Below, one piece after another: positions 9,603 through 17,768 of a stretch of DNA of 64,000 nt (position 1 is its first letter; each line of letters opens with the position of its first letter). The notes under the pieces were generated by a model. That model had not been told where the DNA came from. It saw only the letters and a list, made by a program, of their open reading frames with translations, and did no database searches. Source of the DNA: Planctomycetota bacterium (GTDB lineage Bacteria > Planctomycetota > J058 > JAJDCQ01); assembly GCA_029260755.1 (NCBI GenBank), contig JAJDCQ010000239.1:35332-99331 (forward strand), written 5' to 3'. The position numbers were made by a program, and so were the translations under genes.

Positions 9603-10676
9603 ATGACCCACGAGAACCGGATCACCCCGCGCGGCGACGAACGCCGCGAGAGCTTCCGAGTCTTCAACGAGCGCGGCGGCAAGTTTCGCGTCGCCGTCGT
9701 GAACCGCTGCAACCTCGACTGCTTCTTCTGTCACAACGAGGGCATGGCGAACCCGCGGCGCCCGCGCGACGACGACGTCGCGCGCTCCCGGGCGGCCCTC
9801 GACGCCGACGCCCTCGTCGCCCTCATGAACGCCTGGTGTCGTCTCGGCGGGCGGCAGGTCAACGTCACCGGCGGCGAGCCGCTCGCCCGCCCGGACCTGC
9901 CGGGGATCCTCGAGCGGGTCGACAAGCGCGGCGCCAGGATCGTCGTCAACACGAACGGTCTGCTCGCGCCGCGCCTCCTCGGGCGTCCCCGGATCGAGGC
10001 GATCGACTCGTTCCTGATCAGCCTCCACACGACCGACGAGCGGGCGTTCTCCGAGCAGCTCGGCGCCCCGCCCGGAAGCGCGGCGAAGGTCATGGCGAAC
10101 GCGGTCGCCCTGTCCGAGCACGGCTACACGGTCGAGCTCAACTACAGCCTCGGCGACTACAACAAGCACGAGATCGGCGAGGTGCTCGACTTCGCCCTCG
10201 ACAACGGCCTCGACCTCAAGACGATCGCGCTCGTCCGCAGCGACGGCGACGAGCAGTTCTACGGCGGCGACTGGATCGACCCCGCCTGGGTCGCCCGGCT
10301 GCTCGTCGGTCGCGGGGCGCGGAGGGTGAAGAGCAGCGCCGGGCTCGGTGGACGGAGCACGACCTGGAAGGCCGGCCGCTCGACGGTCCGGGTGAAGAAC
10401 GTGGCCGACGGCCGCCTCGAGACGACGTTCTGCGGCGGCTGCCGCGCCCGCCCGCTCTGCGGCGAGGGGATCTACGCCCTGCGGGTCGGCGTCGACGGGA
10501 TCTTCAAGCCGTGCCTGCTCGGGAAGGACCGCTGGCGAAACGTCGAAGACGATCGAGACGCGAGTCCCGAAGGAAGCGAGCGAGACGCGGCCTACGACGA
10601 GCAGATCCTCGACACGATCCACGCCATGATCGGCGACTGGTCGCGGGCGAGCTTCCGGACGGGAGCGCCGGCCTGA
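9603..10676 (+). CDS. MoaA-like radical SAM protein
   Basis: ATG start preceded by GGGAGGA; 357 residues. The radical SAM motif is Cys36, Cys40 and Cys43 (CNLDCFFC), followed by the SAM-binding NVTGGEPL. A C-terminal CGGCRARPLC from Cys277 with a later KPCLLG resembles the auxiliary 4Fe-4S site of GTP 3',8-cyclase MoaA. Unlike MoaA it does not end in the Gly-Gly needed for cyclisation but in GAPA, and no other molybdopterin gene is near. Either a divergent MoaA or another radical SAM enzyme of the MoaA/SPASM class. Confidence 0.8.
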   Translation: MTHENRITPRGDERRESFRVFNERGGKFRVAVVNRCNLDCFFCHNEGMANPRRPRDDDVARSRAALDADALVALMNAWCRLGGRQVNVTGGEPLARPDLPGILERVDKRGARIVVNTNGLLAPRLLGRPRIEAIDSFLISLHTTDERAFSEQLGAPPGSAAKVMANAVALSEHGYTVELNYSLGDYNKHEIGEVLDFALDNGLDLKTIALVRSDGDEQFYGGDWIDPAWVARLLVGRGARRVKSSAGLGGRSTTWKAGRSTVRVKNVADGRLETTFCGGCRARPLCGEGIYALRVGVDGIFKPCLLGKDRWRNVEDDRDASPEGSERDAAYDEQILDTIHAMIGDWSRASFRTGAPA

Positions 10677-10780
10677 CCTCCGCTCACGCGAGTCGACGCG
10701 ATCCGCGGTCCTCGACAAACGAGTAGGACCGCGGATCCGGCGGCTCGGAAGTGACTGGATCGTGAGCCGATGGAGCCGAT

Positions 10781-10871
10781 GGGGTCAGGTCCAGTCTTTT
10801 TACCATTTCGCCAATCGCTCCGACGGCCAGAGGCCGGTCGCCGAAATGGTAAAAATACTGGACCTGACCCC
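10781..10871. repeat. REP-like palindrome (GGGGTCAGGTC family), copy 1
   Basis: Two 30-bp arms (10781-10810 and 10842-10871) pair with a single mismatch around a 31-base loop, which itself holds a smaller inverted repeat. The arms are nearly identical to those at 41014-41079. Located between convergent genes. Confidence 0.85.
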
Positions 10872-10904
10872 TCGGCGTGTAAGCGGGGATGCGGCGGGGT
10901 CTTC

Positions 10905-10926
10905 GGGCGGATGGTCGAATCCGCCC
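10905..10926. terminator. possible hairpin terminator
   Basis: GGGCGGAT pairs with ATCCGCCC over a 6-base loop, between the convergent genes ending at 10676 and 10951. No T tract. Confidence 0.35.
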
Positions 10927-10950
10927 CTACGCTGACGACCGGTCGAAGGG

Positions 10951-11811
10951 CTAGGGCGCGCGTTCGTAGCGGTGCAGTCCGCTTCCCGTCTCGTCCCACC
11001 ACTTCCGCCACTTCTGGATCGTCTCCTGACTCGCGTCGGGAGAGTCGCGCTCGACGCCCGTCAGTCGCGCGAGCAGCCGGTGGACCTGGAGTCGACGCGC
11101 GTCCTTGCTGTCGTTCGCGCTCTCGATCAGCACCCCGACCGCGGCCCGGAAGCCGTGCTCGCCGAGGGCGACGGCCGCGGCACGTCTCCGGATGGCGCGC
11201 TCGTGCTTGAGCTCGTCGAGGAGGACGTCGAATCCGCCCGCGGCCGCGACCCGCCCGACGAGCTCCTCGACGCGCGCGGCGTTGCGGGCCGCCTCCATCG
11301 AGTCCGGCGTGAGGCGGCCGACCTCCATCATCGCCGCGGCGATCACCGAGTCGCGGTCCGCCGAGAGGTCGGTCAGGCGCACGCCGTGGCGCGGGCCCGG
11401 TCCGGCGACGTCGACCTCGAGGCGGTAGACGCGCTCGATCGACAGCGCGCCCGCTCCGTCGGCGGCGACCACGACGAGCCGGCCGTCCGCGTCGGCGAGC
11501 ATGAGCCGGCCGTCGGAGATCGTCGTCGCCCCGATCACCCGCCCCGAGCCCGCGCGCCCGGATCCGGCTCCCGCGCCGTCGCCGAGCTTCGACGGGATCG
11601 CCTCGACCGTCTGCTCGAGCGCCTCGAGGCTGACCTGGTGGCTCTCGACGGCCTTCGCCACCCGCTCGATCTCGCGGACGGCGAGCCAGATCCCGACGGA
11701 GAGGCAGCAGGCGAGGGCGGCGACGGCCAGAGGCGTCGCCGGGCTCGAGGCGCCCGCCAGGCCGCCCGGCTGGCCCGCGACCGACGTGGACTCGGACGGA
11801 TCGGTGGTCAC
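10951..11811 (-). CDS. membrane-anchored protein with HEAT-like C-terminus, function unknown
   Basis: GTG start with GGGAG seven bases upstream; 286 residues. One transmembrane helix lies at about 25-45 (TPLAVAALACCLSVGIWLA). A coiled stretch at about 47-75 follows, then a beta-rich middle (GRLMLADADGRLVVVAADG). The C-terminal part has alpha-helical repeats (VLLDELKHERAIRRRAAAV) resembling HEAT units. The N-terminus is Ser/Thr/Gly-rich. I recognise no enzyme motif. It ends close to a hairpin shared with the convergent radical SAM gene. Confidence 0.7.
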   Translation of the reverse strand: MTTDPSESTSVAGQPGGLAGASSPATPLAVAALACCLSVGIWLAVREIERVAKAVESHQVSLEALEQTVEAIPSKLGDGAGAGSGRAGSGRVIGATTISDGRLMLADADGRLVVVAADGAGALSIERVYRLEVDVAGPGPRHGVRLTDLSADRDSVIAAAMMEVGRLTPDSMEAARNAARVEELVGRVAAAGGFDVLLDELKHERAIRRRAAAVALGEHGFRAAVGVLIESANDSKDARRLQVHRLLARLTGVERDSPDASQETIQKWRKWWDETGSGLHRYERAP

Positions 11812-11897
11812 GGCGCGCTCCCGGAACGAGGACGAGCCCCGGAGCGGAGGCGCCGGAGCTCGTGGTCGCTACGTGCTGTCCCTTGGAACGGGGGGGC

Positions 11898-12332
11898 CTA
11901 GAAGTAGGCCTCCCACCGGTCGCTCTCGTACTTCCACGAGAACACGAGCATGATCATCGACCCGAGGCCCCAGATCGCGATCGGACCCCAGAAGAGGTAG
12001 TTCTGGTTGTCCGCCGTCTGGGTGATGTACCAGGCCGAATCGGCGATCCCGATCCAGGAGAGATAGCCGACCATCGCGATGACGAACGTGATGAAGGCCT
12101 TGAGGAAGCCCTTCTTCTCGTTCGCCCGCATCTCGCTGATGCGCGCGATCTGCGCCTCGTCGGGGCGGTCGGCCGCGTGCTCGCAGACCGGGCAGACGAT
12201 CTCGTCGCCGTCGATCCCGTTGTCGAAGACGAAGTCCTCGTAGCACTCGGAGCAGATGACGGGCACCTTCTCGTTCCCGACCGCTCGGACGGACTTCGTG
12301 GCACGGGAGGCCTTGGTCGATCGCTTCGCCAT
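11898..12332 (-). CDS. zinc-ribbon membrane protein, function unknown
   Basis: ATG start; 144 residues. A basic N-terminus (AKRSTKASRATKSVR) precedes a zinc-ribbon-like pair of CxxC motifs (CSEC at about 27 and CPVC at about 47) and then two hydrophobic helices (AFITFVIAMVGYLSWIGIA and LFWGPIAIWGLGSMIMLVF). A promoter with a perfect TATAAT lies upstream. The gene is probably expressed on its own, 86 bp before the next gene on the same strand. Confidence 0.75.
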   Translation of the reverse strand: MAKRSTKASRATKSVRAVGNEKVPVICSECYEDFVFDNGIDGDEIVCPVCEHAADRPDEAQIARISEMRANEKKGFLKAFITFVIAMVGYLSWIGIADSAWYITQTADNQNYLFWGPIAIWGLGSMIMLVFSWKYESDRWEAYF

Positions 12333-12427
12333 GTCGTTCGCTTCCTCGGCGCCGCCCGGCAGGCGACACCTTCCATTCGGAAGGGTGGTGGATCGTCGCG
12401 AATTCCCCGGTACGACGATGGTTGTCG

Positions 12428-12455
12428 ATTATAGCCGGCCGATCTCGCGGATCAA
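12428..12455 (-). promoter_or_regulatory. promoter of the zinc-ribbon membrane protein gene
   Basis: Minus strand TTGATC (12455-12450), 16-bp spacer, TATAAT (12433-12428). It gives a leader of about 90 nt. Confidence 0.6.
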
Positions 12456-12624
12456 GCCGTCGGCGTCGGACGGGGATTCCCACCGTTCCACACGCCGGGG
12501 TGGGGGGTTTGGTTCCGGTCGCCAGCCCGAACATCACCCTTCGACGTTGACCTCGGCGACGCGACGGCGAGAATGGCGCTTCAGCCGGCGGCTCGTCCGG
12601 ATCGGTCCGCCTCGGAGACGAACA

Positions 12625-14478
12625 TTGCCCCAAAAGCTGCCGCGCATCCACGTCCTGACCCCCGATGTCATCGGCAAGATCGCCGCCGGCGAGGTGATCG
12701 AGCGGCCGGCCTCGCTCGTCAAGGAGCTGGTCGAGAACTCACTCGACGCCGGGGCGACCCACGTCGACGTCGCGATCGAGGCGGGCGGGAAGCGCCTGAT
12801 CCGGATCGCCGATGACGGCTGCGGCATCGAGCCCGACGACCTACCGCTCGCGGTGACCCGGCACGCCACCTCGAAGCTGAAGACCGAGGAGGACCTGTTC
12901 CGGATCGCGACGCTCGGGTTCCGGGGCGAGGCGCTCGGCGCGGCCGCGGCGGTGAGCAAGCTCGAGATCCAGAGCCGCCCGAAGAAACGGACCGAGGGGC
13001 ACACCCTCTCGGTGCGCGGCGGCGAGATCGGCGAGGTGGCTCCGTGCGGGCTCGCGCCGGGCACGGTCGTGGAGGTGCGAGACCTGTTCTGGAACGTGCC
13101 GCCGCGGCTCGCGTTCCTCAAGACCGATCAGCACGAGGGGCGGCTGTGCGCGCAGGAGGTGACCCGGATCGCGCTGGCGCGGCCCGACGTCGCGTTCTCG
13201 CTCCATCACGGCGACCGCGAGGTGCTCGACACCGGGCGGGGGACGCCGGATCTGCGCGACCGGATCGCCGCTCTTCACGGGCGGGCGCTCTCGAAGACGC
13301 TCACCTCGATCGAGGCCGGTCCGCGGCGCGAGGGTGGGCCGAGCGTGTCGGGCTTCGTCGCGCCGTTCACCGAGACGCGCAGCAGCGGCAGTCATCAGTT
13401 CTTCTTCGTGAACGGGCGGGCGGTCCGCGACCGCGTGATGGTGCGCGCGCTGCGCGACGCCTTCCGCGGCCTCATCGCGGCCGGCCGGCATCCGATCGGC
13501 TATGTCTTCGTCGAGCTCGATCCAGCCGAGGTCGACGTGAACGTCCATCCGACGAAGGCGGAGGTGAAGTTCAAGCGAAGCCAGGAGATCGTCTCGCTCG
13601 TGATCGCCGCGGTCCGCGACGCCCTCGACGCGACGAACGCGCCCGGCGCGTGGGCGGTCGGCGTCGATCGCGGCGGCAACGCGCCGGCGGCGCGCGGCCC
13701 CGAAGGCGTGCTCGGGCGCGGCGACGTCGCGGGCGGCGGGGGCGGCGGCGCGCTCGGCGGCTGGGTCCCCCCCGGCGACGGTCGAGCCGTCGCGGCCGCC
13801 ACGGCGACTCCGCCGGCGGCGATCGCGGGCGGCGTGATGGCGACCGCGGCCGACGCGCTGGCGCCGGGGCTGCCGTTCGGGGACGACGCCATCGAGGCGG
13901 GCGGCGGCCGCGGCGGCGCGATCCAGATCCACGACCGCTACATCGTCGAGGAGGTGGCCGACGGGGTCCATCTGATCGACCAGCACGCCCTCCACGAGTG
14001 GATCCTCTACACCGAGATCCTCGACCGCATGAACGCCGCGCCGGTCGAGGTGCAGAAGCTCCTCTTCCCGGCCGTCGTCGAGGTCGGCGGCGCCGAGATG
14101 GAGGCGTTCCGCGATGCCCGCGACGCGTTCGCCGAGCTCGGGATCGAGGTCGAGGAGTTCGGCGAGAGCTCCCTCGCCGTCCGGGCCGTCCCGAGGATCG
14201 CCGGGAAGGCCGACGCCGAGGATCTGTGCCGGAGCATCCTCGCCGACCTGATCGAGGGACGTCCCCACGCCGAGGCGAAGGCGAGCCTGCTCGAACGTGT
14301 GGCCGCATCGGTCGCGTGCAAGGCGGCCGTCAAGTTCGGGATGAAGCTCCAGCCCGACGAGATCGACGCCCTCCTCGCCCGCCGCGGCTCGGTCGTCCGC
14401 GGCTTCTGCTGCCCGCACGGGCGCCCGACGACGATCTTCCTCGCGCGCGAAGAGCTCGACCGTCGCTTCGGCCGCTGA
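12625..14478 (+). CDS. mutL: DNA mismatch repair protein MutL
   Basis: TTG start with GGAGA upstream, giving MPQKLPRIHVLTPDVIGKIA; 617 residues. The N-terminal GHKL ATPase has ELVENSLDAGAT, the DGCGI loop, RHATSKL and GFRGEAL. A glycine/alanine-rich linker (about 350-425) separates it from the dimerisation domain. That domain carries DQHALHEWILYTE near 450 and the metal-site CPHGRP near 595, so this is an endonuclease-type MutL as in bacteria lacking MutH. In the first motif the last glutamate is one residue later than in the usual DQHA-x2-E-x4-E spacing. No mutS is in the window. Confidence 0.96.
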   Translation: MPQKLPRIHVLTPDVIGKIAAGEVIERPASLVKELVENSLDAGATHVDVAIEAGGKRLIRIADDGCGIEPDDLPLAVTRHATSKLKTEEDLFRIATLGFRGEALGAAAAVSKLEIQSRPKKRTEGHTLSVRGGEIGEVAPCGLAPGTVVEVRDLFWNVPPRLAFLKTDQHEGRLCAQEVTRIALARPDVAFSLHHGDREVLDTGRGTPDLRDRIAALHGRALSKTLTSIEAGPRREGGPSVSGFVAPFTETRSSGSHQFFFVNGRAVRDRVMVRALRDAFRGLIAAGRHPIGYVFVELDPAEVDVNVHPTKAEVKFKRSQEIVSLVIAAVRDALDATNAPGAWAVGVDRGGNAPAARGPEGVLGRGDVAGGGGGGALGGWVPPGDGRAVAAATATPPAAIAGGVMATAADALAPGLPFGDDAIEAGGGRGGAIQIHDRYIVEEVADGVHLIDQHALHEWILYTEILDRMNAAPVEVQKLLFPAVVEVGGAEMEAFRDARDAFAELGIEVEEFGESSLAVRAVPRIAGKADAEDLCRSILADLIEGRPHAEAKASLLERVAASVACKAAVKFGMKLQPDEIDALLARRGSVVRGFCCPHGRPTTIFLAREELDRRFGR

Positions 14479-14509
14479 GCCACTCGAGTCGCGCCGTTCA
14501 CCGGGCTCG

Positions 14510-14539
14510 TTGAACGCCCGATGGCCGCTGTGCTACCCT
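14510..14539 (+). promoter_or_regulatory. possible promoter of the LSm-like repeat protein gene
   Basis: TTGAAC (14510-14515), 18-bp spacer, TACCCT (14534-14539), about 40 bp before the start. Confidence 0.35.
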
Positions 14540-14579
14540 GTTGCTCTCAGGGGTTTGGAATGATCCAACGGGGGAGCTG

Positions 14580-16532
14580 GTGACCGGTCATCGGGCCGTT
14601 CTCGTCGTGCTGGTGGTCCTCACGCTCGGACTGCTCGTCCCCGCGGTCGCCTCGCCGGCGGCCGCGCGCGCCGATGACGAGGCGGGCCAGGGCACCATCA
14701 CCCTCGAGGACGGGCGCTTCCTCACCGGGCGGATCACCAGGACGGACTCGGGCTTCCGGGTCGAGACCGCCGACGGACGCTCGGTCCGCGTCCGCCGCGA
14801 CGAGGTCGCCTCGGTCCGCATCGACGGCAAGCCCGTTGCCGTCGACGTCGACGACGGGAGCGGTCCGCCCGAGCCCGGTCCCTCGCCCGAACCGGCGCCG
14901 GTCGATGTCGTCGACGATCCGACGACCGTCGCCGACGGAACCGAGGTCACCCTCTCGCTTCGCGATGGTCGCTTCGTTCGCGGCACGCTCACGCACGTCG
15001 ACGGCGGCTTCCGGATCGCCGGACCCCGCCGCGCGGTAACGGTGCGGGCCAACGACGTCGCGACGATCCGGCACCCCGGAGGGCTCGTCCGGCTGACCGA
15101 ACCGAAGCCGGCCGATGTCCCGCCGCCCGAGCCGGCTCCGGTCGGCGACGATCCCTCGGTGATCGCCGACGGAACCGACGTCACGGTCAGCCTCCACGAT
15201 GGCCGCTTCGTCCAGGGCGCGCTCACGCGGGTCGACGGAGGCTTCCGGATCCGGGGGCGTCGGGCGGTCACCGTCGCGACCGGCGAGGTCGCCTCGATTC
15301 GCCACCCCGGCGGAATCGTCCGCTTCCCGGCGCCGCGTCCGACGCCTCCACCAAAGCCCGATCCGACGCCCGAGCCGACGCCCGATCCCACTCCGGAGCC
15401 GACGCCCGAGCCCGCCGAGCCGCCCGAGCGCCCGCGGGTCACCGTCGAGCTCGCCGACGGACGCTTCATCACCGGCCGCCTCGAGAACACCGACCGCGGC
15501 TTCCGGATTCATCCCAACGACGACGCGCCCGACGGGGGGAGCGTCGTCGAGGTGAAGATGCTCGACGTCCGCGGCATCGACTTTCACGCCGAGCCGACGC
15601 CCGGCATGGAGGACGCCGGCGGCGACGACGCGACCGACGACGCGGCCGACGTGCCCCGGCCGCGCGCCCGCGCGCTGCCCGCGGTGATCGATGGCGCCCG
15701 CGTCACCCTCACCCTCGCCGACGGCCGGTTCGTCAGCGGCGTCGTCACGAACACCGAGCGAGGCTACGCGATCGAGACGCCGCGGCGGACGCTGCGCGTC
15801 GACGTGAGCGACGTCGTCGCGATCGAGCCGCTCCCCGAGCCGCCGGCGCCTCCGGCGCCCGTGGCACCGGTGGCGCCGGGCCCGCTGCCCGTTCCCGAGG
15901 GGAGCCGCGCGAACGTGACCCTGGCGGACGGCCGCTTCCTGACCGGCAAGATCCGGTCGACCGAGCGGGGCTACGCGATCGAGACGCCACAGCGGACCGT
16001 CCGCGTCGCGACGGCGGACGTCGTCTCGATCAAGCCGGTGGTCGAGCGATCGGCGCCGCCCGAGCCCGTGCCGCCCGTGGCGCCGCCGCCCCTGCCCGTC
16101 GACGAGGGGACGCTCGTCAACGTGACGTTGCTCGACGGTCGCTTCCTGACCGGCAAGATCCGGTCGACCGCGCGCGGCTACGCGGTCGAGACGCCGCAGC
16201 GGACCGTCCGCGTCGACGCGGGCGAGGTCGCCTCGATCGAGGCGGTCGAGAAACCGGCGGCCGGCGGCGCGGACGACGGCGAGAGCAACGGCGGCGGGGA
16301 CGACGGCAGCGAGAGTGGCGGCGGCACGAGCGACGACGGCGGCGAGAGCGGCGCGGGCGAGGCCCCGACGCTTCCCGTTCCGCCCGGCGCCCGGGTCAAC
16401 GTCTTCCTTCGCGACGGCCGGTTCGTCACCGGCACGATCCGGACGACGAAGTACGGCTACGCGATCACGACCCCGACGCGCACGATCCGCGTCGTCGCCG
16501 AGGAGGTCGACCGGATCGAGCCGGCCGACTAG
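14580..16532 (+). CDS. secreted protein with eight tandem LSm-like repeats
   Basis: GTG start beside GGGGGAG; an upstream TTG at 14541 is possible. About 650 residues. A signal peptide (AVLVVLVVLTLGLLVPAVA, cut near ARA-DD) is followed by eight copies of a ~45-residue unit with the pattern VTLxDGRFLTGxIxxTxxGY, then T..RT.RV...EV.SI.P. The copies are separated by Pro/Glu linkers (PEPTPDPTPEP) or, before the last, a Gly/Ser/Asp linker. Copies begin near 14691, 14943, 15177, 15436, 15699, 15906, 16112 and 16391. The pattern resembles the Sm1 strand pair of LSm/Sm-like beta barrels. Function unknown; likely a periplasmic or cell-surface binding scaffold. Confidence 0.8.
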   Translation: MTGHRAVLVVLVVLTLGLLVPAVASPAAARADDEAGQGTITLEDGRFLTGRITRTDSGFRVETADGRSVRVRRDEVASVRIDGKPVAVDVDDGSGPPEPGPSPEPAPVDVVDDPTTVADGTEVTLSLRDGRFVRGTLTHVDGGFRIAGPRRAVTVRANDVATIRHPGGLVRLTEPKPADVPPPEPAPVGDDPSVIADGTDVTVSLHDGRFVQGALTRVDGGFRIRGRRAVTVATGEVASIRHPGGIVRFPAPRPTPPPKPDPTPEPTPDPTPEPTPEPAEPPERPRVTVELADGRFITGRLENTDRGFRIHPNDDAPDGGSVVEVKMLDVRGIDFHAEPTPGMEDAGGDDATDDAADVPRPRARALPAVIDGARVTLTLADGRFVSGVVTNTERGYAIETPRRTLRVDVSDVVAIEPLPEPPAPPAPVAPVAPGPLPVPEGSRANVTLADGRFLTGKIRSTERGYAIETPQRTVRVATADVVSIKPVVERSAPPEPVPPVAPPPLPVDEGTLVNVTLLDGRFLTGKIRSTARGYAVETPQRTVRVDAGEVASIEAVEKPAAGGADDGESNGGGDDGSESGGGTSDDGGESGAGEAPTLPVPPGARVNVFLRDGRFVTGTIRTTKYGYAITTPTRTIRVVAEEVDRIEPAD

Positions 16533-16897
16533 CGCGCCGCGAGTCGCTGTCGCTCCGGCTTCGCCTTCGGCGAAGAGGATGTCACCACGGAGACACGGAG
16601 GACACGGAGGATTCTCGGAGAAGACGCGAGGAGCTCGTGCCCGGCTGGATCCCCTCCTTCCGCCCGTCCGTCCGTCCGCCCGTCCGCCCGTCCATCCTCG
16701 ACGGAGATCTGGCGCATCCGAAGCTCCTCCGTGCCTCCGTGCCTCCGTGGTTCCATCTCGTCGCGAAGCGACAACACCAACCAACCCAGTAGCCGCCGCC
16801 CGCCCCTCTCCGTGAGTTCTCCGTGTCCTCCGTGTACCCGTGGTGACATCCCGCTCGCCGAAGGCGAGCCCGAAGGCGAGCCCGAAGGCGAGACCCC
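16533..16897. other. 365-bp repeat-filled spacer
   Basis: No gene seen. It holds imperfect inverted ends, a run of CCTCCGTG units, a CGTC/CGCC microsatellite-like tract (16661-16697) and a short direct repeat (GAAGGCGAGCCC) just before the next gene. Confidence 0.7.
16578..16850. repeat. CACGGAGG-family element with inverted ends
   Basis: Left end 16578-16616 and right end 16812-16850 are imperfect inverted copies (both reading GATGTCACCACGG...ACACGGAGGACACGGAG inward). A third run of CCTCCGTG units sits at 16729-16750. Similar CACGGAGG strings recur in intergenic DNA of several phyla (my recollection); no transposase is present. Confidence 0.7.
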
Positions 16898-17704
16898 GTG
16901 ACCGACGCCCGGCTTCGCGAGCTCGAGCGCGCCTTCCGCGCCAGCGGCGCCGACGAGGACCACGCCCGCCTGATCGAGCATCGCCTCCGGCTGGACCTGC
17001 TGCCGCGGCGCCGGGTCGCGCTCGCCGCACGAATCGGGTCGGCGCCGGCGCGGATCGCGCTGGGCGAGTCGGTCTCGCTCGATCCCTCGACCGAGATCAC
17101 CGCGCTCCTCGAGGCGTCGCTCTTCGACTGGGAGGACGCCTTCGCCCGGTTCGATGACGACGAGGAGCTGCGGCTCCGGGTGATCCTGGCCGTCGCCGGC
17201 ACCTACCGCCAGGTGCCGAGCGGCCCGCGACGGGTGGATCACCACGACGCGACCAGCCGCGCGTCGCTCGCGGCGGCGGAGGCGTTCCTCGTCGCCCCGT
17301 CGGCGCCGCGGCGGGCGGTCGCGACCGAGGCGTTCTGGCGGCTCTTCGAGGGTGACGTCGACTGGGAGGGCGACGTCTCCTGCACGCCGGACTGCTGCTG
17401 GAGCGCCCGGACGGCGACCCTCTGGGTCTCCTCCCTCGCGACGTTCTACTCGGGCACCGCGGCCGTCACCGGCCTCGCCGATCGCGGTCACGAGGACGGC
17501 ACCGACGAGATCGGCTGGCGCGATCGGCCGATGCCGTCGACCGCGGAGCTCGACGAGCTCGTCCGGAACACGACGACCGAGGTCGCGACCTTCGCCCTCG
17601 CGATCCGGTTCGCCGTCGAGCGCGAGGTGATCCCCTGGGCGACCGGCGATCGCGACCCGGTCGCCGAGCGGGTCGCGGCAGGTCCGCCTTCCGGGGCGAT
17701 TTAG
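16898..17704 (+). CDS. hypothetical protein, 268 aa
   Basis: GTG start; the ribosome binding site is weak. The N-terminus (MTDARLRELERAFRASG, then AALAARIGSAPARIALG) resembles the leader found on many planctomycete and myxobacterial repeat-companion (TIGR02996-like) proteins. The rest is helical with no catalytic motif. A Cys-rich patch (CTPDCC) sits near 164. No signal peptide. It ends 64 bp before the oxidoreductase gene, whose own promoter lies between, so it is probably a separate unit. Confidence 0.7.
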   Translation: MTDARLRELERAFRASGADEDHARLIEHRLRLDLLPRRRVALAARIGSAPARIALGESVSLDPSTEITALLEASLFDWEDAFARFDDDEELRLRVILAVAGTYRQVPSGPRRVDHHDATSRASLAAAEAFLVAPSAPRRAVATEAFWRLFEGDVDWEGDVSCTPDCCWSARTATLWVSSLATFYSGTAAVTGLADRGHEDGTDEIGWRDRPMPSTAELDELVRNTTTEVATFALAIRFAVEREVIPWATGDRDPVAERVAAGPPSGAI

Positions 17705-17712
17705 AATGACTG

Positions 17713-17741
17713 TTGTGGTTTTATAACAAGCGTTGTAGTCT
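17713..17741 (+). promoter_or_regulatory. AT-rich promoter/operator region of the oxidoreductase-TetR operon
   Basis: TTGTGG (17713-17718), 17-bp spacer, TAGTCT (17736-17741) inside an AT-rich patch unlike its surroundings. Repeated half-sites TTGT and ACAA overlap the spacer and could bind the TetR protein encoded downstream. Confidence 0.5.
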
Positions 17742-17768
17742 GCGCGGGTCCTGAAGGGGGACCCAGCC

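Noticed and set aside
16578..16850. Insertion sequence
   Set aside because: Inverted ends but no room for a transposase and no protein similarity inside.
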